From: Streptomyces solicavernae
Lineage (GTDB): Bacteria > Actinomycetota > Actinomycetes > Streptomycetales > Streptomycetaceae
Assembly: GCF_029968095.1 (NCBI RefSeq)
Contig: NZ_JASCIR010000031.1
Span: 1 to 64,000 of the forward strand
Direction: 5' to 3'
DNA: 64,000 nt
The notes beneath the pieces were generated by a model. That model ran no database searches and was not told the DNA's origin. It worked only from the letters and a program-made list of their open reading frames with translations. A program made the position numbers and the translations under genes. Shown in pieces: positions 42,447 through 50,909 of the stretch. Every line of letters starts with the position of its first letter. The stretch's first letter is position 1.

Positions 42447-42518
42447 TGGGCGCGGACGGTTTCGAACCGCCGACATTCGCCTTGTAAGGGCGACGCTCTA
42501 CCCCTGAGCTACGCGCCC
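42447..42518 (-). tRNA. tRNA-Val (anticodon UAC)
   Basis: 72 nt on the minus strand; a 7-bp acceptor stem GGGCGCG/CGCGCCC, D arm GCTCAGGGGTAGAGC, and anticodon stem TCGCC/GGCGA with loop CTTACAA (anticodon TAC, valine). The T arm GGCGGTTCGAAACCGTC contains TTCGAAA. CCA is not encoded. The terminator palindrome lies downstream. Confidence 0.95.
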
Positions 42519-42719
42519 TGGACACAAGTCGACAGCCTACCTTGCCGAACGCACTGCCCTGCAAACGCCCAGAGGCCCGACCTGCCCTGCACAGCAGGAA
42601 CGGCAGTGTGCGGGTGAACTGAACGGCCCGTGTCATCGTCTTCATCGGGTGGGAGAATGGCTGCCCGGCCACCGCCGGGAACTGTCCCTGGCCGGCGGAC
42701 GACAGCACGGGAGTGAGAA

Positions 42720-44135
42720 GTGACGGCGACACCACCGCAGCCGTACGCGCAGCAGGTCGCCCCTCGCCCCTCACGACGCCCGGGTCCACGCCGGGCCGGA
42801 GCGCTGCGGGACGTGGCCGGACTCGTCCTGCTGCCGTTGCCGTTGCTCGCGGCGTGCGCGGCCGTGCTGCCCGCCGCCTTCGCCGGGGGCGGGACGCGGC
42901 GCTGGTTCGGCGGGCGGGGCGAGAGCGCGCGGGCCGAGGCGCAGGCCGCCAAGGACGCGGCGGCGGAGGCGTTCTACGAACTCGACACCGCCCAGCGGGA
43001 CCTGCGGATCTCGATCGAGACCATCACGGCCGTCGACAGCTCCCCCGCCGCCCGCCGGGTCGCCGCCGACTTCGACGCGCTCGGCCGCCGGATCGACGAG
43101 GTCAGCCACCGCTACATCACGGCGGTCGACGCCCACGACCTGGACCGGGACGACCTGGAGGCCTCGGCCGCGAGCCGGGCGAGGGCCGAACTGACCGGCG
43201 CCAGGGACGAGTTGGTGCGGGTGAAGCAGGAGCTCGACCGGTTCGGGCAGAGCCTCGGCGCGCTGCTCGACAAGGCGGAGACACAGCTGGCCCGGCTTGC
43301 CCCGGCGGTCGAGCGGGCCCGGCAGGCGCTGCTCGCGGCGAGCACCGCACTGGACGCGGTACGGGGCTCGGGGCTGCGCGCCGACGACCTGGCGGCGCGG
43401 CTCGCCGCGCTCGGCCCGGAGCTGACCAAGCTCAACCAGGGCGCGGGGCAGCACGGCGTGCCCGAGACGCTGCAGCGCGCCGACCGGGTACTGCGGGACG
43501 CGGAGGCCGTACGCGCGGAGGCGGATCGGCTGCCGGAGCGGGCCGCGGAGACGGACCGGCGCCTGGTGTCGCTGCGGACCCGCGCGCAGGCGCTGACCAC
43601 GCGGTCGGCGCAGGTCGAGCCGGTCCTGAGCGAGCTGCGGCGGCGGTTCACGGCGGCCTGCTGGCAGGACCTGCAGTCGGTGCCGGAGCAGGCGGCGGAC
43701 GCGGTCAAGCAGGCCGAGCTGAAGCTGGCCGAGGCCCGCAAGGCGCGCGACGAGCAGCGCTGGCCGGACGCCACGGCCCTGCTGAGCACGGTGCGGGCCC
43801 TGCTGAACTCCACCGACGAGGCGGTCTCGGCGGCGGGCGAGCGGCTGCGGCAGCTGAACGCCGTGGCGAAGGACCCGCAGCAGGAGATCGAGCGGACCCG
43901 TTTCGCGATCCGGGACGCGCAGCGCCTCGCGATGGCCGGCCGCAGCACCCCCGACCCGCGGCACGCCCGCCCGCTCGACGGCGCGGTCGCCCGCCTGGAG
44001 CGTGCCGTCGGCACCCTGGAGGAGGGCCGGCACCCGGACTACTGGCACTTCCTCACGGAGACGGAGGCGGTGCGGAGCACGGTGGCCGGGGTGGTCACGC
44101 AGATCCGGCAGGACCGGGGCGGCGCGGGGGCGTGA
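42720..44135 (+). CDS. Membrane-anchored coiled-coil protein of unknown function
   Basis: 471 aa from GTG 42720. The N-terminus is Pro/Arg-rich, then one hydrophobic segment (VAGLVLLPLPLLAACAAVLPAAFAGG, about 33-58). The rest is a long helical, charged Ala/Glu/Arg-rich region with strong heptad character (residues about 70-450), for example AEAQAAKDAAAEAFYELDTA and KQAELKLAEARKARDEQ. The end DYWHFLTETEAVRSTVAGVV is the least repetitive part. This pattern suits a membrane-tethered scaffold or septation/morphology factor. I do not recognise the family and give no function. Confidence 0.72.
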   Translation: MTATPPQPYAQQVAPRPSRRPGPRRAGALRDVAGLVLLPLPLLAACAAVLPAAFAGGGTRRWFGGRGESARAEAQAAKDAAAEAFYELDTAQRDLRISIETITAVDSSPAARRVAADFDALGRRIDEVSHRYITAVDAHDLDRDDLEASAASRARAELTGARDELVRVKQELDRFGQSLGALLDKAETQLARLAPAVERARQALLAASTALDAVRGSGLRADDLAARLAALGPELTKLNQGAGQHGVPETLQRADRVLRDAEAVRAEADRLPERAAETDRRLVSLRTRAQALTTRSAQVEPVLSELRRRFTAACWQDLQSVPEQAADAVKQAELKLAEARKARDEQRWPDATALLSTVRALLNSTDEAVSAAGERLRQLNAVAKDPQQEIERTRFAIRDAQRLAMAGRSTPDPRHARPLDGAVARLERAVGTLEEGRHPDYWHFLTETEAVRSTVAGVVTQIRQDRGGAGA

Positions 44136-44314
44136 CCCGGCGCCCGGTACGGCGTACTGCACCCGCGTACCCGGCGCGATGTGGCATGAGCGGCCGAGGA
44201 GGCGGATCCTGGTAGCACGCGGGTGCTGATCGGCGCCCGCGTGCCGCAGGTCTCCGGAACGGAGCGGAGCCTCCGTACGGAGTGATGTCCTCCGGGCACC
44301 CCAGGGAGGCGGAC

Positions 44315-44896
44315 ATGGCCACGCACGCAACGCTCCACCCCACCAGGCGGCGGATCACGCTGGACGAACACCTTCCCGTCGACCACCGGCTGAGCAAGGT
44401 CTACCGCGTCGGCGCGGGCCTTACCGGGCTCGTCCTGCTCGCGTTCGGCATCCTCGGCCTGATCGACCAGGTCGGCTTCTTCGACACCCGGGGCGACACG
44501 GTCGCGGGTCTGAACACCAACGGCGCGCTGAGCGTGCTGTCGATCTGCGTGGGGCTGCTGCTCTTCGTGGGCATGGTGATCGGCGGCAACTTCGCCTCGA
44601 CGCTCAACATGATCGTGGGCGTCGCGTTCATCCTCAGCGGATTCGCGAACCTCGCGCTCCTCGACACGGACCTGAATTTCCTGGCGTTCCGGATCCAGAA
44701 CGTCCTGTTCAGCTTCGTGGTGGGCGTTCTGCTGATGATGTTCGGCATGTACGGGCGGGTGGGCAGTGCGCTGCCGCACGACAACCCGTACTGGAAGGCC
44801 CGCCACCCCGGCCAGGCCGAACGCGAGGAGCGGGCCGTCACTCAAACGCAACTGGGCACGCGTACCGGAACCCGTGGCGAGGACACCAAGACCTGA
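44315..44896 (+). CDS. DUF4383 membrane protein
   Basis: 193 aa; ATG 44315 with AGGGAGG 5 nt upstream. Four membrane helices with the DUF4383 pattern: YRVGAGLTGLVLLAFGILGL, NGALSVLSICVGLLLFVGMVIGG, ASTLNMIVGVAFILSGFANLALL and FAFRIQNVLFSFVVGVLLMMFGMYGRVG-like closing helix. The cytoplasmic tail is hydrophilic. Function is unknown; the family is widespread in actinobacteria. Confidence 0.83.
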   Translation: MATHATLHPTRRRITLDEHLPVDHRLSKVYRVGAGLTGLVLLAFGILGLIDQVGFFDTRGDTVAGLNTNGALSVLSICVGLLLFVGMVIGGNFASTLNMIVGVAFILSGFANLALLDTDLNFLAFRIQNVLFSFVVGVLLMMFGMYGRVGSALPHDNPYWKARHPGQAEREERAVTQTQLGTRTGTRGEDTKT

Positions 44897-45034
44897 GCAG
44901 CCCTCCCTCAGGCGCCCCCGAGCCCCGACGCCTCCGGGCCCGGCGCCGGGCATGCGGCGCCACCCCGGACTCCCCGCGGCCGCAGCCTCCGCGGGGAGTC
45001 CGGCGTGCCCGCACCGTCGCAGCGTGCCCGCACC

Positions 45035-45130
45035 CTCGGCGCACCCGGACCCGGACCCGCACCCGCACCCGCACCCGCACCCAAGGGCAAGAGGCGGCCC
45101 GCACCCAAGGGCAAGAAGCGGCCCGAGCCG
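45035..45130. repeat. ACCCGC/ACCCGG hexamer repeats and a 24-bp duplication
   Basis: About seven hexamers at 45044-45081 are followed by two copies of a GCACCCAAGGGCAAGAGGCG-type 24-bp unit. They lie in the gap between the DUF4383 and zinc-ribbon genes. Confidence 0.75.
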
Positions 45131-45166
45131 GTACTCACCCGCTGTACGCGCCGTTAACCTGACCCC

Positions 45167-45397
45167 ATGCCTCGCTATGAATTCCGCTGCCGGACCTGCG
45201 GCGACACCTTCGAGCTCAGTCGGCCCATGGCCGAGTCCTCCGACCCCGCCGCCTGCCCCGCCGGGCACGGCGACACCGTGAAGCTGCTGTCGACGGTGGC
45301 CGTCGGCGGAACGGCAGGCGCCGGGCCCGCGCCCGCGCCCGCCCCCGGAGGCGGCGGAGGCGGAGGCGGTTGCTGCGGCGGAGGCTGCTGCGGCTGA
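45167..45397 (+). CDS. FmdB-family zinc-ribbon protein with Gly/Cys tail
   Basis: 76 aa. The N-terminal zinc ribbon MPRYEFRCRTCGDTFELSRPM has the CxxC pair at residues 8 and 11. A third cysteine and a histidine follow in AACPAGHGD, and KLLSTVAVGG closes the domain, as in FmdB-type putative regulators. The tail is an Ala/Pro linker then GGGGGGGGCCGGGCCG. The closing double-cysteine pairs could bind metal; such tails occur in several actinobacterial FmdB homologues. Probably a small regulatory or metal-binding protein. Confidence 0.85.
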   Translation: MPRYEFRCRTCGDTFELSRPMAESSDPAACPAGHGDTVKLLSTVAVGGTAGAGPAPAPAPGGGGGGGGCCGGGCCG

Positions 45398-45475
45398 CGC
45401 CTCAGGCCGCCCGCCGCCCGCCGCCAGGCGGCTGACTTCAGGTCCGCTTCAGGAAGTACTCCCTAGCCTGGCCGC

Positions 45476-46159
45476 ATGATCGAGAGCACCGCACCGGGCT
45501 GGATCACCGGCCTCATGGACACCCTCGGGGCGCCCGGCGCCGGACTCGCCGTCGCCCTGGAGAACCTGTTCCCGCCGATCCCGAGCGAGGTGATCCTGCC
45601 CCTCGCGGGCTTCGCGTCGAGCACCGGGCAGATGAACCTCGTGGCCGCCCTGGTGTGGACGACCGCGGGTTCCGTGCTCGGGGCGCTCGCGCTGTACGGC
45701 GTCGGGGCGCTGCTCGGCCGGGACCGTACGCTCGCGATCGCCGCGCGGCTGCCGCTGGTCAAGGCGTCCGACATCGAGCGAACCGAGCGGTGGTTCGCGC
45801 GGCACGGCACGAAGGCCGTGTTCTTCGGCCGGATGATCCCGGTCTTCCGCAGCCTGATCTCCGTGCCCGCGGGCGTGGAGCGCATGCCGCTGCCCACGTT
45901 CCTGGGGCTCACCGCGCTCGGCAGCGCCATCTGGAACACCCTGTTCGTCCTCGCCGGCTATGCGCTCGGCGAGAACTGGGCGCAGGTCACGGCGTACGTC
46001 TCCACGTACTCGACGGTCGTCCTCGGTGCCGCCGCCGCGGCCGCGGTGGCCTTCCTCGCCGCCAGGGTCCTCAGGCGGACCGGCCCGGACCGGCGGCATA
46101 GAGGAACTCCCGCAGTATCCGCTCTCCCGCCTCGATCCCGCGCTGAGGCAGAACGGTGA
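45476..46159 (+). CDS. DedA-family membrane protein
   Basis: 227 aa; ATG 45476. Full DedA pattern: LENLFPPIPSEVILPLAGFASSTG (re-entrant loop with Glu/Pro), TTAGSVLGALALYGVGALLGRDR, and the arginine motif KAVFFGRMIPVFRSLISVPAGVERMPL. These proteins act in membrane lipid or undecaprenyl-phosphate handling and envelope stability. There is no ribosome site near the start, and TAGCCT lies about 10 nt upstream, so the transcript may be leaderless. The hydrophilic C-terminus overlaps the convergent HAD gene by 89 nt. Confidence 0.88.
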   Translation: MIESTAPGWITGLMDTLGAPGAGLAVALENLFPPIPSEVILPLAGFASSTGQMNLVAALVWTTAGSVLGALALYGVGALLGRDRTLAIAARLPLVKASDIERTERWFARHGTKAVFFGRMIPVFRSLISVPAGVERMPLPTFLGLTALGSAIWNTLFVLAGYALGENWAQVTAYVSTYSTVVLGAAAAAAVAFLAARVLRRTGPDRRHRGTPAVSALPPRSRAEAER

Positions 46160-46892
46160 GGTGCGGCGCGGCCAGGCCGGAGTCGGCCAGCTCGCCGTGG
46201 CCCGGGCGCCAGGCCCGGTCGGCGGCGAGCAGCAGGTCCGCGTCGAGGAGGGAGTCGCCCGCGGCGAGGGTGAGGTCGGCGCCGGTGCGGCGGGCGACCT
46301 CGCGCATGGCGGCGCTCTTGGTCAGCGGCTTCGGCACCGCGTAGATCTTCCGGCCCTGCAAGGAGACGGTCCAGCCGCGCTCCTCCGCCCAGGCGGACAG
46401 CTCCTTGACCCAGCCCTCGGGCAGCAGCGCCCGCTCGACCACCAGATACGCGAACAGGTCCTCGGCGACCCGCTCCTTGAGCAGCCACGACTCGTCGGCA
46501 CTGGCCACGAGATGGGCGCGGACCTCCTCCAGCGAGGCGCACTCCTCGGCCAGGCGGGCGGCGACCTGCCGCTGCCAGTCCCGGTCGGATTCGCCGTCGA
46601 CGAGCAGGTGGCCGCCGTTGGCGCAGATCGCGAACCGCGGGGTGCGGCCGGGCAGGTTGATGCGCTGGTACTGCGCGCGGGTGCGGGTCGTCGTCGGCAC
46701 GAAGACGGTGCGCCGGGACAGCTCGGCGAGGAGTTCGGCGGCGTCCTCGGTCACGTACGACAGCGGCTTGCCCTCGTACAGCTCGACGCAGAGCAGCCGG
46801 GGGGCCTCCGCGTCCGGCATCGGGAGCTGGAGGGCGGCCGCGGAGTAGATCAGCGTGCGGTCGAGGTCGCTGGCGACGAGTGTGGTGCTCAC
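46071..46892 (-). CDS. HAD-superfamily hydrolase of the Ter-linked operon
   Basis: 273 aa; GTG 46892 overlaps the upstream gene stop by 4 nt, showing coupling. HAD motifs: TLVASDLDRTLIYS (motif I), VFVPTTTRTRAQYQ (motif II) and LTLAAGDSLLDADLLLAADRAW (motif III/IV). A C2-type cap lies between, as in sucrose-phosphatase/Cof-type members. Ter-linked biosynthetic operons encode such a HAD enzyme next to phosphoribosyltransferases and a CitE-like lyase. It may dephosphorylate a phosphoribosyl intermediate. Its 3' end overlaps the DedA gene. Confidence 0.85.
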   Translation of the reverse strand: MSTTLVASDLDRTLIYSAAALQLPMPDAEAPRLLCVELYEGKPLSYVTEDAAELLAELSRRTVFVPTTTRTRAQYQRINLPGRTPRFAICANGGHLLVDGESDRDWQRQVAARLAEECASLEEVRAHLVASADESWLLKERVAEDLFAYLVVERALLPEGWVKELSAWAEERGWTVSLQGRKIYAVPKPLTKSAAMREVARRTGADLTLAAGDSLLDADLLLAADRAWRPGHGELADSGLAAPHLTVLPQRGIEAGERILREFLYAAGPGRSA

Positions 46893-49462
46893 TTGCCGGT
46901 CACCGCCTTGCCGTCGGCGCCGGTCGCGCCCCGGGTGTACTGGGGGTGGATCAACCCGACGCAGCTGTACGGGAGTCCGTCCACCTCCTCGACGTCCACG
47001 CCGCGCTGCTCGGCGAGCAGGCGCACATGGTCGAGGTCGGCGCCCGCGCCGCGCTGGGCGAGGATCTTCCACGGGACGCGGCGCAGCAGCACCCGGGTGG
47101 TCTCGCCGACGCCCGGCTTGACCAGGTTCACGTCGTTGATGCCGTACGCGGTGCTGATCCGCTCGACGGCGGCCCAGCCCTCCCAGGTCGGCGCGCGGTC
47201 CGCCGAAAGGACCTCCTTGACCTGGGCGTCCACGGCGTCGCCGACCTCGTCGAAGCGGGCGGCGACGGTGTCGAGGAAGTGGCCGGAGACGTCCGTTCCG
47301 GCGAGTTCGCGGTAGAACTTCGCGCCGTGGAAGTCGTCCGGGCCGACCAGGTCGGCGCGGAGCACGGTGCGCGATATCAGCCCGGAGACCGTGGAGTTGA
47401 GGCAGGCGGACGGGATCAGGAAGTCCTCGCGGGTGCCGTAGGTCCGTACGCAGGAGCCCGGGTCGGCGAGCACCGCGATCTCCGGGTCGAAGCCCTTGGC
47501 GCCGCCCGCGTCCTCGAAGTCCCGTACGGCCTGGGCGAGTTCGCGGGTGATGGCGCCCTTGCCGGTCCAGCCGTCGACGAAGACGACGTCGGCGGGGTCG
47601 TGGTGGGCGGCGAGCCAGCGCAGGGCGTTGGCGTCGATGCCGCGGCCGCGCACGATCGACACGGCGTAGTGCGGCAGGTCGAGGCCGTGCCGGTGCTGCG
47701 CCCAGCGGCGCATGAGCACACCGACCGGGGTTCCCGCGCGCGCGAGCGACACCAGAACGGGCCGCTCGGACCGCCCGGTCCCCTCGGACCGCTCGGCGAG
47801 GACGGTCTCGGTGACGACGCCGACGGCCTGCGCGATGCGCGCGGCGGACGTCTCCAGGGCCGCCTTGAACAGCTCCTGGTACTGCTCGCTCGGCTGGTAC
47901 TCGACCGGGAGCGACTCGGCGTAGTGCGCGCCGCCGCTCTGGATCGCCTCCTCGCGCTCCTCGGTCGGCGCTTCGAGCTCGACCTCGGACAGGTCCTGGA
48001 GCAGCCAGCCGACCTCGTCCGGTGCGTACGAGGAGAAGGCGGGGCCGCGCAGGGGTTCGGGCAGCATGCTGGGGGTTTCCTGCCGTTCGGGGGCGCCCTC
48101 GACGGCTTGCGCGCCGGGGACGTGGGACGGGACGACCGCGAGCAGGACGTGCTCGGCGTGCCGGGCGAGCTGCGCAAGGAGGCCGTCGGGGGCGTGCAGT
48201 TCGGGGGTGTCGGCGACGGAGTCGACGACGGCGACGACGGTGTCGAAGCCGCCGCCCGCGACGTTGTACGCGTACCGGTCGCCGGGCCCGTCCGCCGGGT
48301 CGTCGTGGGCGGGGAAGACGAGGCGGCTGCGGATCGCGTAGCCGGGGTCGTCCACGGCGAGGACGGGCGAGCGGGTGGTGGTGGAGTAGCGGACCTCGGC
48401 CTCGACCTCGGCTTCCAGCCCGACGGCGAGCCGCAGCGGCGCGTACATCAGCTCCTCGAAGCCGAGGACGAGCACGCGGCGCGCGTCCGCGGGCAGCGCC
48501 GCGGCGATCTGCCCGACCAGGCCCGGCGCCGCCGCCTCCAGGCGGTCCCGGTGCGCGGCCGTGAAGCCGTGCCTTCCGCCGTCGGGCACCCCGGCGGGCC
48601 AGCCGAGGTCGACGCGGACGAGCCGGCGCGCGTCCCGCTGGACCGGAACGCTGACCGGACTCACCGGACTCACCGGGCTCACCGGGCTCACCGGGCCGGG
48701 AACACCGTCCGCGGCCCGCTCGTGCTCGGCGACCAGCTCCCGCCCCCGCTCAAGGACCCCCTCGGGCAGCCGCACCGTCCCGGAGGCCAGCGCAACGAGG
48801 TCCACGCGGGCGTCGATCTCGCGGGCGAACTCGGCGAGCCTGCCCCGGTCGGCGGTCGAGCGCATGTCGACCAGGGCGACGATGACGTACCGGCCGCGCG
48901 GGTAGCGCTCGTGCAGGTCGCGGATGGTGTTGAGGACGGTGTTGCCGGTGGAGAACTCGTCGTCCACCAGGACCAACGGGCCGTCCCCGGCGAGGAGTTC
49001 CGGGTCCTCGGGCAGCAGCAGGTGCGAGGTGGCGTGCGAGTGCGACTCCTCGAAGCCGCCGGCCCGCGCGACGCCGGGCACGGGGCGCCGGGTGGAGTGC
49101 AGATACGGGGCCAGGGCCAGGCCGTCGGCGACGGAGTGGCCGAGTCCGGTCGCTGTCTCCGCGTAGCCGAGGACGACGGAGCGCCGCGCCTCGTCGTCGC
49201 CGAGCAGCCGGCGGACCCGTACGCCGAGGTCGTACCCGGAGCGCCAGACAAGGCTCGGCGACTGCGGGACGTGCTTGCCGAGGACGTGGGAGACGAGCAG
49301 ATGGGCCCGTTTCGGGTTGCGGCGCAGGGCGAGGCCGAGGAGTTCCCGCAGCCGCTCGTCGCCGTCCAGTTCGACCCCGAGCCGCTCGGCGACCCAATCA
49401 CCCGACCACACCACGTTGTTCGTATCCCTCTGGTTGCTTGCGCGCTTGCTTGCGTACGTCAC
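46889..49462 (-). CDS. Fused phosphoribosyltransferase-TRSP-StiP-like protein (Ter-linked)
   Basis: 857 aa from GTG 49462 (AGGGA 6 nt upstream); GTG 49414 and an upstream 49498 start are alternatives. Residues about 20-255 are a PRTase fold with the PRPP loop PLVLVDDEFSTGNTVLNTI. A linker of PVSPVSPVSPVS repeats follows. Then comes the TRSP-like domain (RRVLVLGFEELMYAPLRLA...TTTRSPVLAVDDPGYAIRS). From about residue 480 a second PRTase/StiP-like domain contains RPVLVSLARAGTPVGVLMRRW, DVVFVDGWTGKGAITREL and LIHPQYTRGA. Published comparative genomics links these domains to Ter systems that make a nucleotide-like metabolite. Confidence 0.8.
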   Translation of the reverse strand: MTYASKRASNQRDTNNVVWSGDWVAERLGVELDGDERLRELLGLALRRNPKRAHLLVSHVLGKHVPQSPSLVWRSGYDLGVRVRRLLGDDEARRSVVLGYAETATGLGHSVADGLALAPYLHSTRRPVPGVARAGGFEESHSHATSHLLLPEDPELLAGDGPLVLVDDEFSTGNTVLNTIRDLHERYPRGRYVIVALVDMRSTADRGRLAEFAREIDARVDLVALASGTVRLPEGVLERGRELVAEHERAADGVPGPVSPVSPVSPVSPVSVPVQRDARRLVRVDLGWPAGVPDGGRHGFTAAHRDRLEAAAPGLVGQIAAALPADARRVLVLGFEELMYAPLRLAVGLEAEVEAEVRYSTTTRSPVLAVDDPGYAIRSRLVFPAHDDPADGPGDRYAYNVAGGGFDTVVAVVDSVADTPELHAPDGLLAQLARHAEHVLLAVVPSHVPGAQAVEGAPERQETPSMLPEPLRGPAFSSYAPDEVGWLLQDLSEVELEAPTEEREEAIQSGGAHYAESLPVEYQPSEQYQELFKAALETSAARIAQAVGVVTETVLAERSEGTGRSERPVLVSLARAGTPVGVLMRRWAQHRHGLDLPHYAVSIVRGRGIDANALRWLAAHHDPADVVFVDGWTGKGAITRELAQAVRDFEDAGGAKGFDPEIAVLADPGSCVRTYGTREDFLIPSACLNSTVSGLISRTVLRADLVGPDDFHGAKFYRELAGTDVSGHFLDTVAARFDEVGDAVDAQVKEVLSADRAPTWEGWAAVERISTAYGINDVNLVKPGVGETTRVLLRRVPWKILAQRGAGADLDHVRLLAEQRGVDVEEVDGLPYSCVGLIHPQYTRGATGADGKAVTGK

Positions 49463-49464
49463 GT

Positions 49465-49540
49465 TCGTCCCTGCCGGGCACTCGTCCCTGCCGGGCACTC
49501 GTCCCTGTCCGCACTCGTCCCTGTCCGCACTCGTCTCAAC
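49465..49540. repeat. Tandem repeat, 16-bp unit, between lyase and PRTase genes
   Basis: Copies of ACTCGTCCCTGTCCGC and ACTCGTCCCTGCCGGGC lie between the CitE-like gene end (49536) and the PRTase start. Confidence 0.75.
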
Positions 49541-50714
49541 TGCCTTCGGGCAGCCCCGCGGTGAGCAGTTCCACGAAGCTCACGTCCTCGTTCGCCACGC
49601 CGAAGGCCTTGGCGCGCTGCAGGGTCCGCTCGGCCCAGGCGCGGTGCGGCTTCACCTCGTTCATCTTGTTCGTGTAGGCGGAGCGCAGGACTCCGCCGCC
49701 GCCGCGCTCGGGCCGCAGGATGTCCTGGGCGTCGCTGAACTCCTCGTGGCTGACCACGGAGAGGGCGTGCACGGGCAGGACGTGCGAGGGGTGGATGCAG
49801 GTCTTGCCGAGCAGTCCGTTGGCCCGGTCGAGGGCGATCTCGCGGAGCAGCCCGTCGATGTCGTGCTCGATCAGGGTGGTACGCAGCTCCTCGGCGCGGC
49901 CGAGGAAGGGGCTGTTGCGCAGCTGCGGCTTGAACATCCGCTCCTGGGCGCGGAAGTACTCCCAGACGGGCCCGGTCACCGTGAACCCGGTGCCGTCGGC
50001 GCGGCCGAGGACGTTGACGACGTCGGCGATGACGGAGGCTACGAGGTGCACGTCGTACGCGGTCATGTCGGGCTGGCGGCGCAGTCCGTACGCGGAGCAG
50101 AAGTCGGTGACGCCGAGGCGCAGGGCGAGGACGCGGTCGCGGTACTTGTCGACGGTGCGGGCGATACCGGCGAGGGTGTCGGCGCGGGTCTCCAGGTGGA
50201 GCAGCTCGGGCGACTCCAGGACGGGCATGGCGAAGAGCCGCCGTCCGCTGGCGGCCTCGGCGGCGGTGAGCGCCTCCAGGAAGGGCACGCCGCGCTCCTC
50301 GGTGAACTTCGGCACGACGAAGCCGGAGAGGACGCGGGCGGCGGGGCCGAGGCGGCGGACCAGGTCGGATATCTGGGCGGCGTGCCGGACGCGGATGAAG
50401 AGCAGCGGCAGCTGTCCGTCGTCCTCCTGTTCCCGGGCCGCGAGCAGGGACAGTTGGGCGACGAGGTTCTCCTCGCCGGTGACGACGTCCGCGTCGTCGA
50501 TGGAGTCCTCCAGGCACAGCACCATCGAGGCCACGCCGCGCTGCGTCTGCTTGACGACGTCGTCGGCGAGGCGGGGGCGGGTCGCCGGCGAGTACAGCGT
50601 GGCGCCGAGGGCGACCGACAGGAGCGACGCCGGAGAGTCCGCGGTGAACTCGCAGGGTTCCGTGTGGAACAAGCGGTTCCGGATCTCAGGCGCAATGTGC
50701 CCGAAATGACGCAT
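49536..50714 (-). CDS. HpcH/HpaI-aldolase/CitE-like lyase (Ter-linked)
   Basis: 392 aa; ATG 50714 with AGGGAG 5 nt upstream. The CitE-type barrel is recognised from LGATLYSPATRPRLADDVVKQ and VASMVLCLEDSIDDADV (metal/CoA region). It continues with LLFIRVRHAAQI, the metal motif FAMPVLESPELLHLETRAD, RLGVTDFCSAYGLRRQPDM and LLGKTCIHPSHVLPVHALSVVS. CitE-like enzymes split or form C-C bonds in acyl-CoA-type substrates. In Ter operons they belong to the biosynthetic set with PRTases and HAD. It is the first gene of the leftward three-gene operon and is divergent from the TerD gene at 50910. Confidence 0.87.
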   Translation of the reverse strand: MRHFGHIAPEIRNRLFHTEPCEFTADSPASLLSVALGATLYSPATRPRLADDVVKQTQRGVASMVLCLEDSIDDADVVTGEENLVAQLSLLAAREQEDDGQLPLLFIRVRHAAQISDLVRRLGPAARVLSGFVVPKFTEERGVPFLEALTAAEAASGRRLFAMPVLESPELLHLETRADTLAGIARTVDKYRDRVLALRLGVTDFCSAYGLRRQPDMTAYDVHLVASVIADVVNVLGRADGTGFTVTGPVWEYFRAQERMFKPQLRNSPFLGRAEELRTTLIEHDIDGLLREIALDRANGLLGKTCIHPSHVLPVHALSVVSHEEFSDAQDILRPERGGGGVLRSAYTNKMNEVKPHRAWAERTLQRAKAFGVANEDVSFVELLTAGLPEGS

Positions 50715-50909
50715 GAGACTCCCTGTTGTAGATGTCGACTGACAGGATGTGGCCGGTAATAGTACGTAAACGAGCATGTCAGGGGTTCCCTGCTCGCATG
50801 AAATTCAGGTAACCCCCTCATGTCTCCCGCGAGCGGACCCGGCCCCGCCGACGCCCCGGCCACGCCCCCCGCGTTGTCCCGGCCTGGGCCGGGAAGGCAG
50901 GATGACGGC

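Noticed and set aside
42509..42952. Minus-strand open frame across the tRNA and the coiled-coil gene start
   Set aside because: It overlaps the tRNA gene and a well-supported plus-strand gene, and has no recognisable protein character.
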